Assembly: GCA_900618425.1 (NCBI GenBank) | Contig: UZAN01039886.1 | Coordinates: 38,269 to 102,268, forward strand | DNA from: Echinostoma caproni | Taxonomy: Eukaryota; Platyhelminthes; Trematoda; Plagiorchiida; Echinostomatidae | Length of the DNA: 64,000 nt | Direction: 5' to 3' | Part shown: piece by piece, positions 47,430 to 59,763 of the stretch | How the letters are laid out: each line of letters begins with the position of its first letter | How positions within the stretch are numbered: position 1 is the stretch's first letter | The notes under the pieces: model-generated | Databases searched by the model: none | Told to the model about the DNA's origin: nothing | What the model saw: only the letters and a program-made list of their open reading frames with translations | Made by a program: the position numbers and the translations under genes

Positions 47430-49985
47430 CAATGATTCAACCAAGTGAGAACAGTGTTGTTAGAACATAACAACTACGGAAGATAACATTTGTTGGGATG
47501 AAAAATAGCTATCTGACGTTTGTGACCACGTATTACTTTTTCTTTTATCTTTTCATTTTTACTTCTTTTTATTGAATACACAATGATACAAATTTCAGGA
47601 AAGAGGAAGCAGACAATCAAAGGGCTGCCATAACACACAATAACACGCAAATACTATGACGGGATTTGCCGGTACGCACAGATATTTACTCTTTGTTTGG
47701 CAAATCCATTACCAGCTCGTGAAATTAAGTGAGGTAAGATGTTAAATATTTTGAGAATGCACGACTTTGTGTGTTGGGCGGGCGGGAGGATGAGAGGTGA
47801 TAACTGGTTTGGAAATGGCAGTGAGTGATACGGAGCTCTGATTTTCGTTTGATGTTCTGATTACTACGGGTAACGGTGTAAAGCTGACCAGGTCGGTTTC
47901 TTTGCGGCATATAGATTACAAATAAAAACATACGTGGTGAACCAGTTTCCAAGCAATTTTCCCAGGAATGGCAAGTTCCCGTTTTTCCGACCACCAGTGC
48001 GTCCAAATGGCATTGACTTATCCATACCCGAAAGCATTGATACGCGTTAACAATGTTCTCTCATTTGGCAAGTGGTTGTGTGGCAGTTTGCATTTCCATT
48101 GTTTTGCGCAGAAGTTCCGCGGTCGATTTCTGGTTACGTAATAACTTTCAACACTCTGCATAGACAATGGATCAATTCAGTTGGGTATACAGAAAGAAGG
48201 AAATTGACCAGGTTTTTTCATTAATGACTGACTTTTTTTTGTGGCAAGTTACTGGTGTGCAGAGTGACTTCAAAATTAATTGAAAGAAAAAACAACGCGG
48301 GCTGTCGAACGTGTCTGGATTAACAAACTACCGAAATTTGGCGAACTGAAATTTTGCTGATAATATCCACACGATTTGGTTCAACCGAAATTTTCTTACT
48401 AGTTCATATAGCCTCATTGGTACATTATATTCTGGAGCTTTACAATATTTTACCAGGAAAATTTAAGAAAATTTTGACTTCACTTGGTCGAAATGTACGA
48501 ATCCCCTTGAACTAAGAAGGTTAGATCATCCATTCTACGGTGACTGTACGCAGCTTCCTATTGAGGAATATGCTTATTTTAAATTAATTATGATTTTTTG
48601 TTTTCACAAAAACAAACAATACAATATTTTGTCCAAACACATCACGTCAAGTCATGCCTGAATTGTAAATGGTTATCCAATCATCTACTCACATCTCACA
48701 CCTCCGTCATGATGTTTACCTTATTGTGTATTGCGAACTCGTCAGGGGTGAGAAATAGCTATCCATTAGGACATTATGACCCCACCACGCCCAAAATCGA
48801 TGTACAGGCATGGGCACGGACGCACGCACACACGCTCCACGACGTTGCGTTCCAGGTTAACGGATTAACCGGTGATTGGGGCGGGCATTTCATTGATCCC
48901 GACCGTCCTCAATGAGGTAACAAGCTACAACAGATACACTGGTTATCTATTATATACATTGCCTGTGCAAACTTGTATGAGTATATCGCCCGATGGTTGA
49001 GGACAGATGACCTAAAACATGGTGTCCCTTAACGGCGCTATTCTCTCATGTCCCATCCCGCTCCCTCGACAGGGAATCGACAGCGCATTGACAGAAAACG
49101 TTTCTCATTGTTCTGCTCTACCTCTCCTCCCGTCCTCACATTCGACCTGCGAATTACAGGCATCCAAACCGGACTGACCTCTATATCTGCTGGTTTTGAC
49201 CGTAGTGACTGAAGTCTTGGGGACAAAACCAATGAGTCAGCGATTGCGGATGGATTACATAAACAGTCCGATTACCCTGAGGGATGTGCTCGCGTGCCGG
49301 ATGCAATGTGTGTGTGTCAAGCCAGCCACATCACAGCCTTTATTGGATTGATTTGCCTCTATAGTCTCGCAATCCCCGTGACCTAAACCACATTGGAGCT
49401 TAGGCATCATTTTCTATCCCTCCCTCCTCGGCAGCAATACCGAATTCAAAACGATTGCGAACACGGTTTGTTTTGTATGTACGCTGAACTGGACACAATT
49501 TTTCTTGCAACTAGAAAGCTTTTCACACTCCCAGACGGTTTCCGTCGGTTTGTACTACGCCTGGGGGAACCATGAAGTTCCACAGGAAGACGAAAAACAA
49601 GGGGCTACTGAATAAACGATGGCGATTGAAGTAGTCACGCATCCATGAGACAACGGACTTGTCTCATCGCGTCAACAAGTCATTCACTCATCACTGAAAC
49701 TCTGAAGCTATTGCATTTCGCTCGTGTATATTCCAAAGAAGTCAGATCGGAACCGGGTGAGCCGACGGGCTAAACAGTTGGAGCAATGACTGATTGACCC
49801 TAGAGATAAAAAAATTTTGACCACATCCTAGCTTGCATGAAAGAGAACCGCAATTTGCTATTCATACCGTATATGATATCAATTCAGACAATCTTTAACG
49901 GTTTCGGCTCCGAACACGGATAATGCATAACTGATTTTTATTGAATAGATAACAGCACAGTCAATTCGTATGAAGACTAGCTCAC
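47430..49985. other. No gene recognised
   Basis: Frames at 47.73-48.0 kb (-), 48.60-48.92 kb (+) and 49.39-49.58 kb (+) show no domain. No repeat family is recognised. Confidence 0.4.
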
Positions 49986-49987
49986 AA

Positions 49988-50080
49988 TGTTGAGGTTCGA
50001 ACACAGGACCACGATGATCCACAGCGCCGGACCAGCCCCATGTAGCAGATGTGTTAACAGACCGCTGAGCACTCTATGTC
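49988..50080 (-). repeat. Possible tRNA-derived SINE head
   Basis: On the minus strand CTCAGCGGTCTGTTAACAC and GTGTTCGAACCTC give A- and B-box-like elements with a long spacer. There is no hammerhead and no known tail. Confidence 0.4.
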
Positions 50081-50559
50081 GTTAAATTTCTCAAAACATC
50101 GAATATTTGTTTACCTACAGTATTGGCCGATTATGATGCACTAAAATAGTTTCTTTCTGATCAGACTGAGTTTCATTATATATATATCACTTATATTAAT
50201 ACTTTAGGTATGGACAATAATTTATCTATTGTCTACTTAGATCTACGTAGTTTCTAGGCTGCATGATTGTCAATTAAACGTGTCTGACCTTGGTCGCGAA
50301 GATAAAATAATCTCAACTTGAAAATCGCAAACTTTATCAATTATGAAAACGCAATATATTCTAATAGGAGTGACTCAAGAATTATCCCAAATTATTTTCG
50401 TAAACATTGCCATTTCGGTTATTTGTTATGAAACATTATTTTATCTGATATATAATCCATTATAGCAACACTATTGAAAAACCAAATGAAATTCTTTTAC
50501 ACAGCGGAGAAATAGCATAAATAAGGTTTCATAATAATGATTTATTTTTCATAGCTAAC

Positions 50560-50721
50560 TCACTGAATTCGAGAAATACCATCTTCATCAATGTCAACCT
50601 TGAAATCAAGGTCATTTTTGTACATAGCTTTGAACGTTCCCAATGTTATCACCATAATGAAGCAAACAGCGCTCGTTATCTCAATGAAGAGGACAGAAAT
50701 AGAATTGCACGAGCACACAAT
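50560..50721 (-). CDS. Candidate terminal exon of a membrane protein
   Basis: A minus frame ends in TGA at 50560-50562 and reads SISVLFIEITSAVCFIMVIT, LGTFKAMY, then NDLDFKVDIDEDGISRIQ. That is one strongly hydrophobic helix of about 22 residues with an acidic 19-residue tail. An AATAAA lies about 20 bases after the stop, which fits a 3' terminal exon. The 5' edge is uncertain: CCAG at 50722-50725 (complement) is one choice, and the frame remains open to about 50.75 kb. No family is recognised. Confidence 0.35.
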   Translation of the reverse strand: MVCSCNSISVLFIEITSAVCFIMVITLGTFKAMYKNDLDFKVDIDEDGISRIQ

Positions 50722-51384
50722 CTGGAATTTTCCATATCGAATCTTGCCAATGCTTTAACGTTAACAAAAGCACGATTTACAGGATAATCCATGGAAAAAC
50801 AACAACCAGAACAGCTTGTGGGTCCGAAAACCAAGTACATCCAAACAAGAGGACAACCTAGTTCGTATTACTTAAAAATGTCAAGCCAGCATTGAGCGCG
50901 CAGCAAAGTATTGATTTTGCCCGAGACTTGAAATCTCGACTTGCGTCATTTTGGCGATCGGTGTTTTTGGCCGACGAGTATGAAGAGATGTCGACTACGA
51001 CCGAACGTGACGCGCTTCAGAACGGGAACCCCGAGCTCGCAACACAGCCAAGTTACAGCTGGTTAAACCAGAAGACTTGTGGGTGTAGACGTTTATTGAG
51101 GCATCGAGGCATGGAGAAAGTACCGGTACCGGCTGACGAACGTTTGCGTTAAAGCACGGAGGCGAGAGAACCAACGAGCGCGATGACGAGCAAAACGGAG
51201 CGAGAGCGAAAAGTGAAATTTCCCTTCGCGGAAGGATACAGCAGTTTCCAATCGTATAAAACAAACGTCACATGGCGTTGTTACTGAAGTGGAAATGTGA
51301 ACGTACATTTAGACTGTAGATAAAAAGTGGTGTCCGGCAAATGTCTGCTATTGTCCGGCCTTCGCCGTACAATCGGCCACGCCA

Positions 51385-51720
51385 CAGGTGCAGAGTGTGC
51401 GACGAGCCTTGGAAGGCTCACAAAAAGTCATTTGTGGTGAGAATTTCCCAAAAGGAATTATTCCACCAAATGAAAGCGTTTCTCACCCGTCGAGATTATT
51501 CATCCGGGCAGAGAACAAACGTGGTCAGTCTTGTCGATGGACATCAGTCAAAGACACCATGAGTAGTGGGAAATTCGTATCAGTAATGACGAAAATGTTT
51601 ACAGAATTTCATGAAAAATATAGTCTGGAAAATTTTTTTTCAGGATAACGCTCCGTGTTATGTTTCACGAGAGGTTAGTAAATTTATTTCAGGAGTCTGG
51701 TTCACTCACCGATCTTCACG
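51385..51720 (+). mobile_element. Tc1/mariner transposase remnant 2
   Basis: In one frame TMSSGKFVSVMTKMFTEFHE leads to a run of eight T. After a one-step frame change the second catalytic motif FQDNAPCYVSREVSKFIS (51636-51690) is read, matching the FQQDNAPCHxSR block of the family. The third catalytic SPDLN segment is not found. The copy is short and frame-broken. It is less decayed at this motif than the remnant at 21.5 kb, so it represents a different family or age. Confidence 0.75.
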
Positions 51721-52339
51721 TCCCCTATTAATAGAACTAAGCACATATGTTTAAGCCCGCAGTCCTGGAGACCTTTCAACACTAACGCCATTCTTAAATT
51801 TTCCTCGTCTAATACTCAATCCGAACGCTCTCGTCCCACAGTTCAGTTCCTCTGCGCTTGAACTAACAGAGTGCGCTGGTCCGACTGGTTTGTAATCTAT
51901 AGTATTAGTGTTTTAGGCGAACCTCTTCAATTTATGAATAGATTAAAAGATGTACGTTGGACGTTTTCCCTTTGTAGTAATTGTAGTAATAGTAGTAGTA
52001 GTACGCAATAAACGCGGAATACGAATCACGCAATACGAATCACTGATTAGTAGTCACGGGCGTCACGTAAGCACTGGATCACCCTGGTACTTTCACGCAC
52101 TATCCCACGTAACCAAGACGCGAGGAAAAGGCCACAGGACTATTAGTTCGTTTATTGAAAGAAATTAGAGGGATTTAATAATATGTACAAAACAATTTAG
52201 GGCATACAGCTCGGATTAGCCTATTCAATCGTTCAGAGGCATCAGGCACCCTTGATGTTCTTGGATGTGGGTTTCACTCCGTGGGGGATCGTTAATTCCC
52301 CACAATTTCATGCATTTACATTCGATAGAATTGTTTGTG

Positions 52340-52510
52340 ATAACCAACAAAGAGCACTGGACAGCTGTTTCGTCCTGTTTGGGACTCGTCAGCAGTGCGT
52401 ACTTTTTGTGTCCCTGTCAGGACCCGAACTGCGAACATTCGGGTTGGGACTTCAAACCCAGCCCCCGAGATACACGGTCGACGGTTATCACTTAGTGCGA
52501 ATGGCTTAAT
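52340..52510 (-). mobile_element. tRNA-derived SINE, head type B, with intact hammerhead
   Basis: The head differs from type A: CACTAAGTGATAACCG as A-box region and CTGGGTTTGAAGTCCC as B box. It ends in the same hammerhead architecture (52354-52398) and the AGTGCT joint. The classic tail is cut short after about ten bases. Confidence 0.75.
52354..52398 (-). ncRNA. Type I hammerhead ribozyme, intact core
   Basis: Minus-strand modules: GCACTG, CTGACGA, GTCC / CAAACA / GGAC, GAAA, CAGCTG, GTC and CAGTGC (the G of GTC is shared with helix III). Position 7 (C here, T elsewhere) is the one variable base of the core. Helix II with its CAAAYA loop closely resembles the schistosome hammerhead as I remember it. 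The predicted cut lies between 52360 and 52359. Confidence 0.88.
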
Positions 52511-52829
52511 CAATTTAGAGTATCTAGCTTGGATTGGCCCATTCGATCGTTCAGATCTCATTGGTCATCCAGGCCTCTGCCAATCCCGTGCTAGTATTTC
52601 TTGCGTTGCTCAGCTTCTGTCTGGGCCGAACGGTTTCTGATTGGCTGGTGCAATTGACCTATGGTAGGTAGTCCAGAAGCTAAGACGCGCACGCACTTTG
52701 CTGACGTCACCCGGGAAGCTGGATTGCTCACAGTTGTCCGAAAACTGTAACGTGCCACTCCAGGGTATAAGTCGTCTCGTGGGCCAGGATCACCACACCC
52801 TTCACTGATGCACACTATTTGGGAATCTT

Positions 52830-53960
52830 AGTATTGTATTGTATTGCTTATAATTTTGCAAGCACTGGAGCACACCTTTCAGTTAGACGACTCCAAAAAT
52901 GTATTAGTTGCATCTTCCTCGACTATTTCCCCAATTCCGCTTTTGGTTCCGAAAGTTGCAGTCATTAATTTGTCCCATCACTTGATTGCTATGGTTAAAA
53001 GACTTTTTCTCAAGAATTCAAAGAGCAAATGCTATCGGAACTGTGGTGAAACCTTTAGTGAATAATTCCGGAGCCCTTCAGGGTGTTGTGCTTTCACCAT
53101 AATGTTTCTCAACGTTCATCGACAAATTACCATTTGTCCTTCTAGCAAAGATCTTTCAATATGCTGATCATATTGATGCTATACCAAGCCATCTCAAACC
53201 AGTCTGATGTGACAGCATTTTCTGACAGCTTAACACAAGTGAAAATATTCTCTAAACAATCTGGTTTACATTCGAATGCTCCAAATGCATTTTTAGCTTT
53301 TTGTGATCTAATTATCTACTGTAACCCTCAACGATCCACTCTGTACCTAATGACAAAACACACCAACAAATACGTAGGAGTCTCCATAAGGAGCAATCTA
53401 CTAAGGTGATCGTACCGGGGCAGAAGCGTCTAGGTAAACTGTGCCCAGTGTTCTTCCAAATAAGCAAGCTAGAACAATTTAGAGCAAAGCATTCCAACAT
53501 ATGTTCCTTCGTTTATCAATGCACTGTTTCCTATAATAAGTTACTGCTTCGCCGTGATTATCGTTGACTTACTAATAATAGATTTCTTTACTCTTCGTCG
53601 ACTGCTGGAAATTCTCTTTTTCCAATAAAAACTCAAATCACAAAATTGTGTCATCCTCATACAATCTTATGTGGGAATCTCATCTATAGGACTATTCGAT
53701 ACCACAGTTATTCGCTCAGTCCAAATCTGTTTGTTTGCCGTTCCCTTATCGAAACTCAATCCGTTTTTCACTGCTTAGCATGCCATATAATCATTTATTG
53801 CAATCCTACAGTGCCCCAATTTGTCTCACATTCCTACTGCAGGGGAGAACGTTCAACAGAAACTCATTACACGCCTTCAAAGATAACCGTTTTACGATTG
53901 GTATATATGACAAATTCATCCTGTTTGACCGGAATATATTTTTGATAGAAACGTAGACGC
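52830..53960 (+). mobile_element. Jockey-like retrotransposon copy with inverted 5' part
   Basis: 52832-52885 is a reversed 3' end: TATTGTATTG and TTTTGCAAGCA are the complement of the tail and untranslated end seen at 37230-37290. From about 52910 the element reads on the plus strand: IFLDYF, a SGALQGVVLS-like block (53.07 kb), the catalytic box as YADH (53.16 kb), FSDSLTQVKIFSKQSGLHSN, then KYVGVS, and the C-terminal RSLIETQSVFHCLA region to about 53.9 kb, with many frameshifts. The copy is inactive. Confidence 0.8.
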
Positions 53961-53964
53961 AGTT

Positions 53965-54410
53965 CTTTACACGAGTAATTATAATACAATTATAGGCCTT
54001 CTATGATCATTCGCGATGATACATCAGTTGCACATATCCATATATAGGCCACATGCCTGTCCTCTGTTCCACCCGATAAGGTCTCCGATGTTATCCGCGT
54101 GATATGACGTCATTTTCGGATTGTTTGACACTAGTGAGAACAATTTCCGATCAATGTGCATCTGAACGCTTCCGAATGTTGCAAATACGTTTATATTTTT
54201 TGCGATTCCCCTGCTTGGCGGAAACTCCAATTATTGACTCTTTATTATACTAAATAATAAATAATAGATAAATGGCATGGACTGCTATCTTCTCATGCAC
54301 AATGTAGAATGATCATCGACTCAAGATCTCACTCAGATGAGTGTGATAATAAGCCAGGTAGAAGAAAATCTGTCTACCATTAAAAGCACCATTGTACGTA
54401 TATAGGTTCC
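53965..54410. other. No gene recognised
   Basis: A minus frame at 54024-54230 has no known domain. The rest is A+T-rich. Confidence 0.4.
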
Positions 54411-54411
54411 T

Positions 54412-55005
54412 TCGAAAGCCTCAGTATAGCCAGAGGGGTGCCTTGGATTCTGACTGATTGCTTCCCGAGAAATCCTTGTACGACGTCTCAAACAGCCTTT
54501 ACTGAAGGAACCTCTCTTACTACTTTCACGCGGCCGAGGTTTTCCCCCACCCAATTGCTAACATCCGGGAATATAACTGGGTTGGTGAATCACTGAAACT
54601 TCACCTAGGCCATTTGGCTAAAAACCTTAACTTCAAACTTACAAACAGGAGGCCTATAAGCCACACTCACATCTTTCTGGTCACCGGTTTGATCAGATGT
54701 TGAGTTATGTTGGATGCATGAGACGGTTAACCCCAACCAAAAGGTGTATGATTTGAGGAACTAAACAACGGTCTTCACACACTGCTCCGCTACCCTGTAG
54801 GCCAGGCTTTGACCAGCCGAAGGCTCCGGTTGTAGATCTCCCAATGAATCAACTTCTTACCCTCGGCAACCTGGCAGTATCCCGGCCACGAGCAAATCTT
54901 GGATCTATTTCCTTGTTATGAAGACTTTTGTGCGGTAATTTGTTTGTCACATATTTCGGACTCCGATCCGTATGAAATGTAACATTAATAATAGTGAATA
55001 ATTAT
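54412..55005 (+). repeat. Dispersed repeat R1, copy 2
   Basis: The blocks match copy 1 at 46.6-47.2 kb in order and orientation: GAAAGCCTCAGTATAGCCAG, CGTCTCAAACAGCCT, ATAACTGGGTTGGTG, CCACACTCACATCTTTC, CCGAAGGCTCCGGTTG and GGCA ACCTGGCAGTATC. It ends in ATGAAATGTAACATTAATAATAG. It is clearly diverged from copy 1, with several indels. Confidence 0.75.
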
Positions 55006-55009
55006 GGGC

Positions 55010-57325
55010 TTATTTAGTACTCGCAATAAGCAGTTGCGGAACCTCGTTATCCTGAGGCGCATAAAAAGCACAAATGGAGCATTCATTGGTTCACTGGAAA
55101 AACGAAATGGAATGAATATGATGACTATTCAATGCTTATTGGCGTAAATGGATCGCCTACTCAGAATTGATGCCCATGCAAGTATGGTATTCTTGGTCGC
55201 TATTGATAGTCACAAGGTTGAATCGTACGACACTATTTCGCCATACCGGATGATCATCATGGATTTTGCGACTCTGTTGTGCACTGAAAGCATCGAACGT
55301 AGTCCCCGAAACATGGCCTGCTGCAATTCACCTTTTTGCAAAGATTTCTAACCATTTTGCCTCCCTATTTATCCGTGCCCATGTAGGAGCACCTGATATT
55401 TAAAATTTTGGTTTATTTTTTGTGACTAAAACAATTGATATATACACACATGATGAAGCTATTCAAAACCTTTGTTCGTGTTCACGATCTACTTGCGAAA
55501 TTCATCTAACATTTCAGCCTAACTCTTTTTTCCGAAAGAATCCATTTAGGCGACCTCGTAAAGTAAAATGGCCGTTCAAAGAAAGTGTGTATTCGTGGGA
55601 GACTTTTGCTCATCACAGGCTGATCGAACACATGGGACCGAATCGAGCTGACAGGCCCAAAATGCAATTCATCGGTTGTTATTAGTCAATGCAATTAACT
55701 GATCGTGACTATATTTCCAGAAAGACTGATAACGGGACAACTAGTTCATGAGGATGAATAGTTGTTGATGAGGTCCGGATCAATCAATCAATCAATTGAG
55801 GACTCAAGTGATTACGCCTATCCATTCAGCTAATCTAATGTCACGAGAGGTTGAGCTACGGGATCAACTGTTCGTGGGAGAGGGGGATCTAATTCGGTAA
55901 TCGGTATTCCATGTGTCCACGATGGTCCGTGGTTGTACCAGTGGATAATGCACTTGAGCATTAATCACATCGATTTCGAGTGTCACCCGATGCAAAATGT
56001 TTCTTCGCTCTCTCTCCCTCTCTCTCTCTCAGGTGTTTGCTCGTCGTCCGTTAAACGTTCCGCACATTTGATCTAAGTCAGCTGATTAACAAACCGCATC
56101 CATTACGAACAAACCGACTTCTATCAGAAGGGGTTGGTTATAACGGCCGGTGTCGAACAGCCAATCTTAAGACAAATGAAGTAAACTGATCACATGTAAA
56201 CAAATCCGGATGATAGTTTAGCAGGGAAACATCATGAATAAAAAAGAATTTTGCATCAGCAGTGTTATGCATCTATATTAGTCAAGCATAAAAAGCAGAT
56301 ACGATGGTGGTGGTGGTGGTGGTGGTGAAAATATGTACACAGGACTGCATTGTTACAGAAACTTTTGTGAACTGTTCCTTAAAACACGGTCCAGCATGTG
56401 CGACGCATGGAGATGTAGAATAACAATCATTATGCACTGTCTATGTTGCGTTTCAAAGTGTATGCAAGAACGGAGAGAGTGATACCAAAGTGGGAACTGC
56501 AGTAATGAATACTTTTCACATGGTAAAATTACTTATCATGTTCACTGCTAGACTGTTCCGGTCTTTTCGGTTTTCAGACGAGGTCCCTGTTTCCGCTGTT
56601 TCATGCTCCTGGCACTTGTACTTGCGGAGCAGTATGCATTGATTACAAGAGAACAGATCGGGAGCACTATCGAGACCTGAAAAAACACTGATGAAACCAA
56701 ATCCATTACAGGTACGATGACGGGGGTTATTGGGTGTCATCAAAGGTACAATCAGATGCGCCCATAGGGTTTCACATAATTGCCATCTTTGCTAGTCAAG
56801 ATTCATACATCTCTTTACTGGTATAGTTTTGGGCATTTTGACACGGAAAATCTCGGAAGTCATTCTTCTCTTCCTCACCGAGCAGAAGTGGACGTTGATA
56901 ACCCTTCACTTTTCTAATTAGACGGAATACAAACATGCAAGAGGTTTTCGCCACAACAAGAAAACGACTCGGTTTTTAACGCCCTAAACAGTGTTGGTAA
57001 CCATGGGTTAAATTTGTGTGAAGCACAGACAACCGATCATGAGCGAGGTGCAAGATGCACGGGAAGTGTTACAGTAGATAAATGGCAAGACTGGGAGAAC
57101 TACGTCAATTTGCATCATCAGTTTGAGCATGGACAGGACAGAGTTTCCGAAAAAAAGAAAATTATTATTACGTGATGAACAGCAGACAAGTTTGACCCTG
57201 TAGTCGAGAAGATCGACTGTGATGGAAACCAGCAACCTACCCCCTCCCGGACTTGGAGTTATGAAGCTATGCTAGAGGAGGCGTGATATTGAACTGAACG
57301 GTAGCAAAGATGCTTACCACCAAAG
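55010..57325. other. No gene recognised; CT and GGT microsatellites
   Basis: Frames at 55148-55351 and 55422-55685 (+) have ordinary residue mixes (for example KNPFRRPRKVKWPFKESVYS) but no recognised domain and no clear splice partners. (CT)n lies at 56007-56030, (GGT)n at 56304-56327, and (ATCA)n near 55783-55798. Confidence 0.4.
56304..56327. repeat. (GGT)n microsatellite
   Basis: Eight perfect GGT units. Confidence 0.95.
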
Positions 57326-57329
57326 TTAC

Positions 57330-57412
57330 GTCGCGGTGGCAGGGTTCGGACCCCGGACCATAGAGTTCAAAGCAAGTCGGAGACAGTGACTAAACCACTG
57401 TACCACCACCAC
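57330..57412 (-). repeat. tRNA-derived SINE, type D
   Basis: On the minus strand GGTACAGTGGTTTAGTCACT, then CTATGGTCCGGGGTCCGAAC and CCTGCCACCGCG. A and B boxes are well kept. It is the clearest of the three type D heads. No ribozyme follows. Confidence 0.65.
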
Positions 57413-57419
57413 CACCAAT

Positions 57420-59760
57420 GAGGCGAGGAACGAGACCGGGGAAAACCAATAAAACTTATGAAACAACCGAGATTCTTGGGAATGACCTTAAACTGAATCC
57501 ATGAAAGCAAATTGAGATTGATTGGTCCGCAAGAAAAATTCATATCCAAGTATCACAACAAGATGAGGGGCCTAACTGGGATAGTTCCACCATCAGCTCA
57601 TTATGTCATCCCCGATCAGTTTGAAAATATCGACTGAGATCCACCTTTATGATCAATGGCGAAGGACCAAATGTGATTTGTATGATAAGTCACCTATGAA
57701 CCTACACCACTGGAACCCGTATTGGCGCTTGTTCCGAAGTACATTGTGGTTCATGTAGCATCTATGCTGTATCGCAGTCACAAGCTTTATAACCTAGAAG
57801 GCCAAGGTGAAGAAAATGGAGCAGTAATTATTTGGATTGCGGGAGGCATTTTGTCCAGCAGTAGGAAGGTTTTTCCAACAACTGTGAAACATGCCATGGA
57901 AAAGACAGATAAAAATGAGGACAAGAGAAGGAAAGCTCTGGGTGTTATCGATGAGATTTCGTTCGAAATGAGTCTCTTTGTTGTCTTGCGAACCAGTCCT
58001 CGTTCGGGGAAAGAACGAAGGAGTAAAAATGATGGGAAACTGCTTTGGCATGGGACCCGAACGTGAGGCAGTGACTTCAAGGATAATCGGAGAGTTTTTC
58101 AGCCTTTCAACGAGCAAATTCGCTCTTTGCTTTCTCGATGATTGTCAAACCTTTGTGCCGTGAGATTTCAAATCCGGCTGCAAAACAGTCACGTAACTGA
58201 CACCAGTCCACTCTGATCGGACGGCACGTGACTAGTCCGATGTTTTATCGACTTCCCCAGTATACCTCGACCTCAATGTTTCATCTAGCCGCATTTACCT
58301 TGTTTGTTTCGTAAATCTTTTCGCTAGAAATACAATCATCACATTCTAGTTGCGTGGGTGGATGTTTGCTTTGGTCGGGACAATCAAACCAGGAGGTTTT
58401 AGGATATAACAATTTGTTCCGAACTTGCAATTGGCAGTGAAAAGTAGGGGATAAATGCCACGGATGAAAAGCTTTTTGTAGTTCACTCCGACCATGTGGA
58501 AATGCTATCTAGAACGGGACATCATTTTACTCAAAAGTGGTAGCTTAGGTTTTTACTTGGTCAACAGTTTACGAAATTAAAACCGGAATATTTTCATCTC
58601 AGTTCCAGTGACTATGGATCACAGTGAAACGGTACTTTTCTTTTGTTTTACTATGCCACAGATATACTCTAGAGTTATTCTAATAAACAATTTTCGAAAA
58701 TGTAAAAGTAAACTGATCTAGAGATCCTTGTTTAGAAATGGGTATCAAGTGCCGATAAATATCACTTGTACAGGCGTATTACCAAACAAACCATGTAAAA
58801 TTGGCGATATTTAATGCAGAAGTGTCATAGGATTCGTGAAAAGGCCTCATTTCAGGTCATACCTTTTAAATGGCTGCGTTGTCTGAAACAGAAAGATGGT
58901 GTTGACGAACATCGACGAACTGAATGCTCTCCACCTGAATCATAGCTCTCAGTTGTATGGCCGAATCGATTCTGAAACGAAGAATGGTTTCAGGACTCGA
59001 TAGCGCCATTGATGATGTGGTCTGACCCCTAGGGACTGGTCCGAACGTCACCCAATTGCATCGACCAAATTTTTCTTTTAGGTCGATGCAGATAACGATA
59101 TGGAGTGGGTGTGTGGATGAAACAGGTCAAGTGTGCATTAGTTCGCGAATCGCGAATAGCAACTATGGGACTAGCGTTCGCGATGACCTGATTAGGTGAG
59201 TACGTGGATTAGTCCGTGGGCTTGGGAACGCTGACATTCGTTATCGATCAAACGATCGTGGGATTGGATATCCCAACAGACTAGGCGGGGTCAATTTGCC
59301 GTTTTCGGTTGACGTAGCGGTCGATACACATACGCATGCGGGAGTGGGTCTATCTAATTCATCGTGTGTATGACTCAGTCCCAGTCGAATCAGGTCGCTC
59401 CTGAGCCACGTCACACGTTGGCAAGAAACTGGGACATGGGAAGACGTGCGGAGAGAACGGGAGGGGGAGCGGTACCAGAGCGAGATTGACGACGGTCAAC
59501 CACTCCTCGTGTAGACCACTGTCCCCGACCCCGTTTCCGAAAAAGAGGAGAGACAGCACGTTTGGGGATATGTGGACGACAGATGAGAAATCCCAGTCTA
59601 TACATCCGCTTTGGGACAGTCCAATCAAACACTCTAAATGGTTTTAGGTAAGGAACTGGCTGTTAGTTATTGACCTGCTTTCGAACCTCAGATACACACA
59701 GGCACATCAGTCGAAAGCTCGCTCATCACTGCACGCGCGGACATAACACAATTGCCTGTC
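57420..59760. other. No gene recognised
   Basis: A plus frame at 57722-58066 (114 codons) and overlapping minus frames have no recognised domain. 59.1-59.6 kb is GC-richer than its surroundings. No repeat family is identified. Confidence 0.4.
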
Positions 59761-59763
59761 CAG

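Larger units (their letters stand above)
51985..52752 (-). mobile_element. LTR-like repeat copy 2 with a SINE inside
   Basis: The minus-strand blocks are CGGACAACTGTGA, GCCAATCAGAAACCG, CAGACAGAAGCTG, TTTTGTACAT, TTCAATAAACGAAC, TTACGTGGGATA and GTGATTCGTATT units. They match the plus-strand repeat at 40719-41097 in order. A SINE of about 170 bases (52340-52510) splits it. Short similar segments lie on either side (52188-52245 and 52511-52565), possibly a duplication linked to the insertion. The outer end runs into an AGT repeat. Confidence 0.6.

Noticed and set aside
57330..57412. Functional tRNA gene (good A and B boxes)
   Set aside because: The spacing and arms are not tRNA-like, and two diverged copies of the same unit occur at 40.1 and 44.3 kb.
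57722..58117. Opposed open frames of 97-114 codons on both strands
   Set aside because: Mutually antisense frames with no recognised domain; lengths expected by chance.
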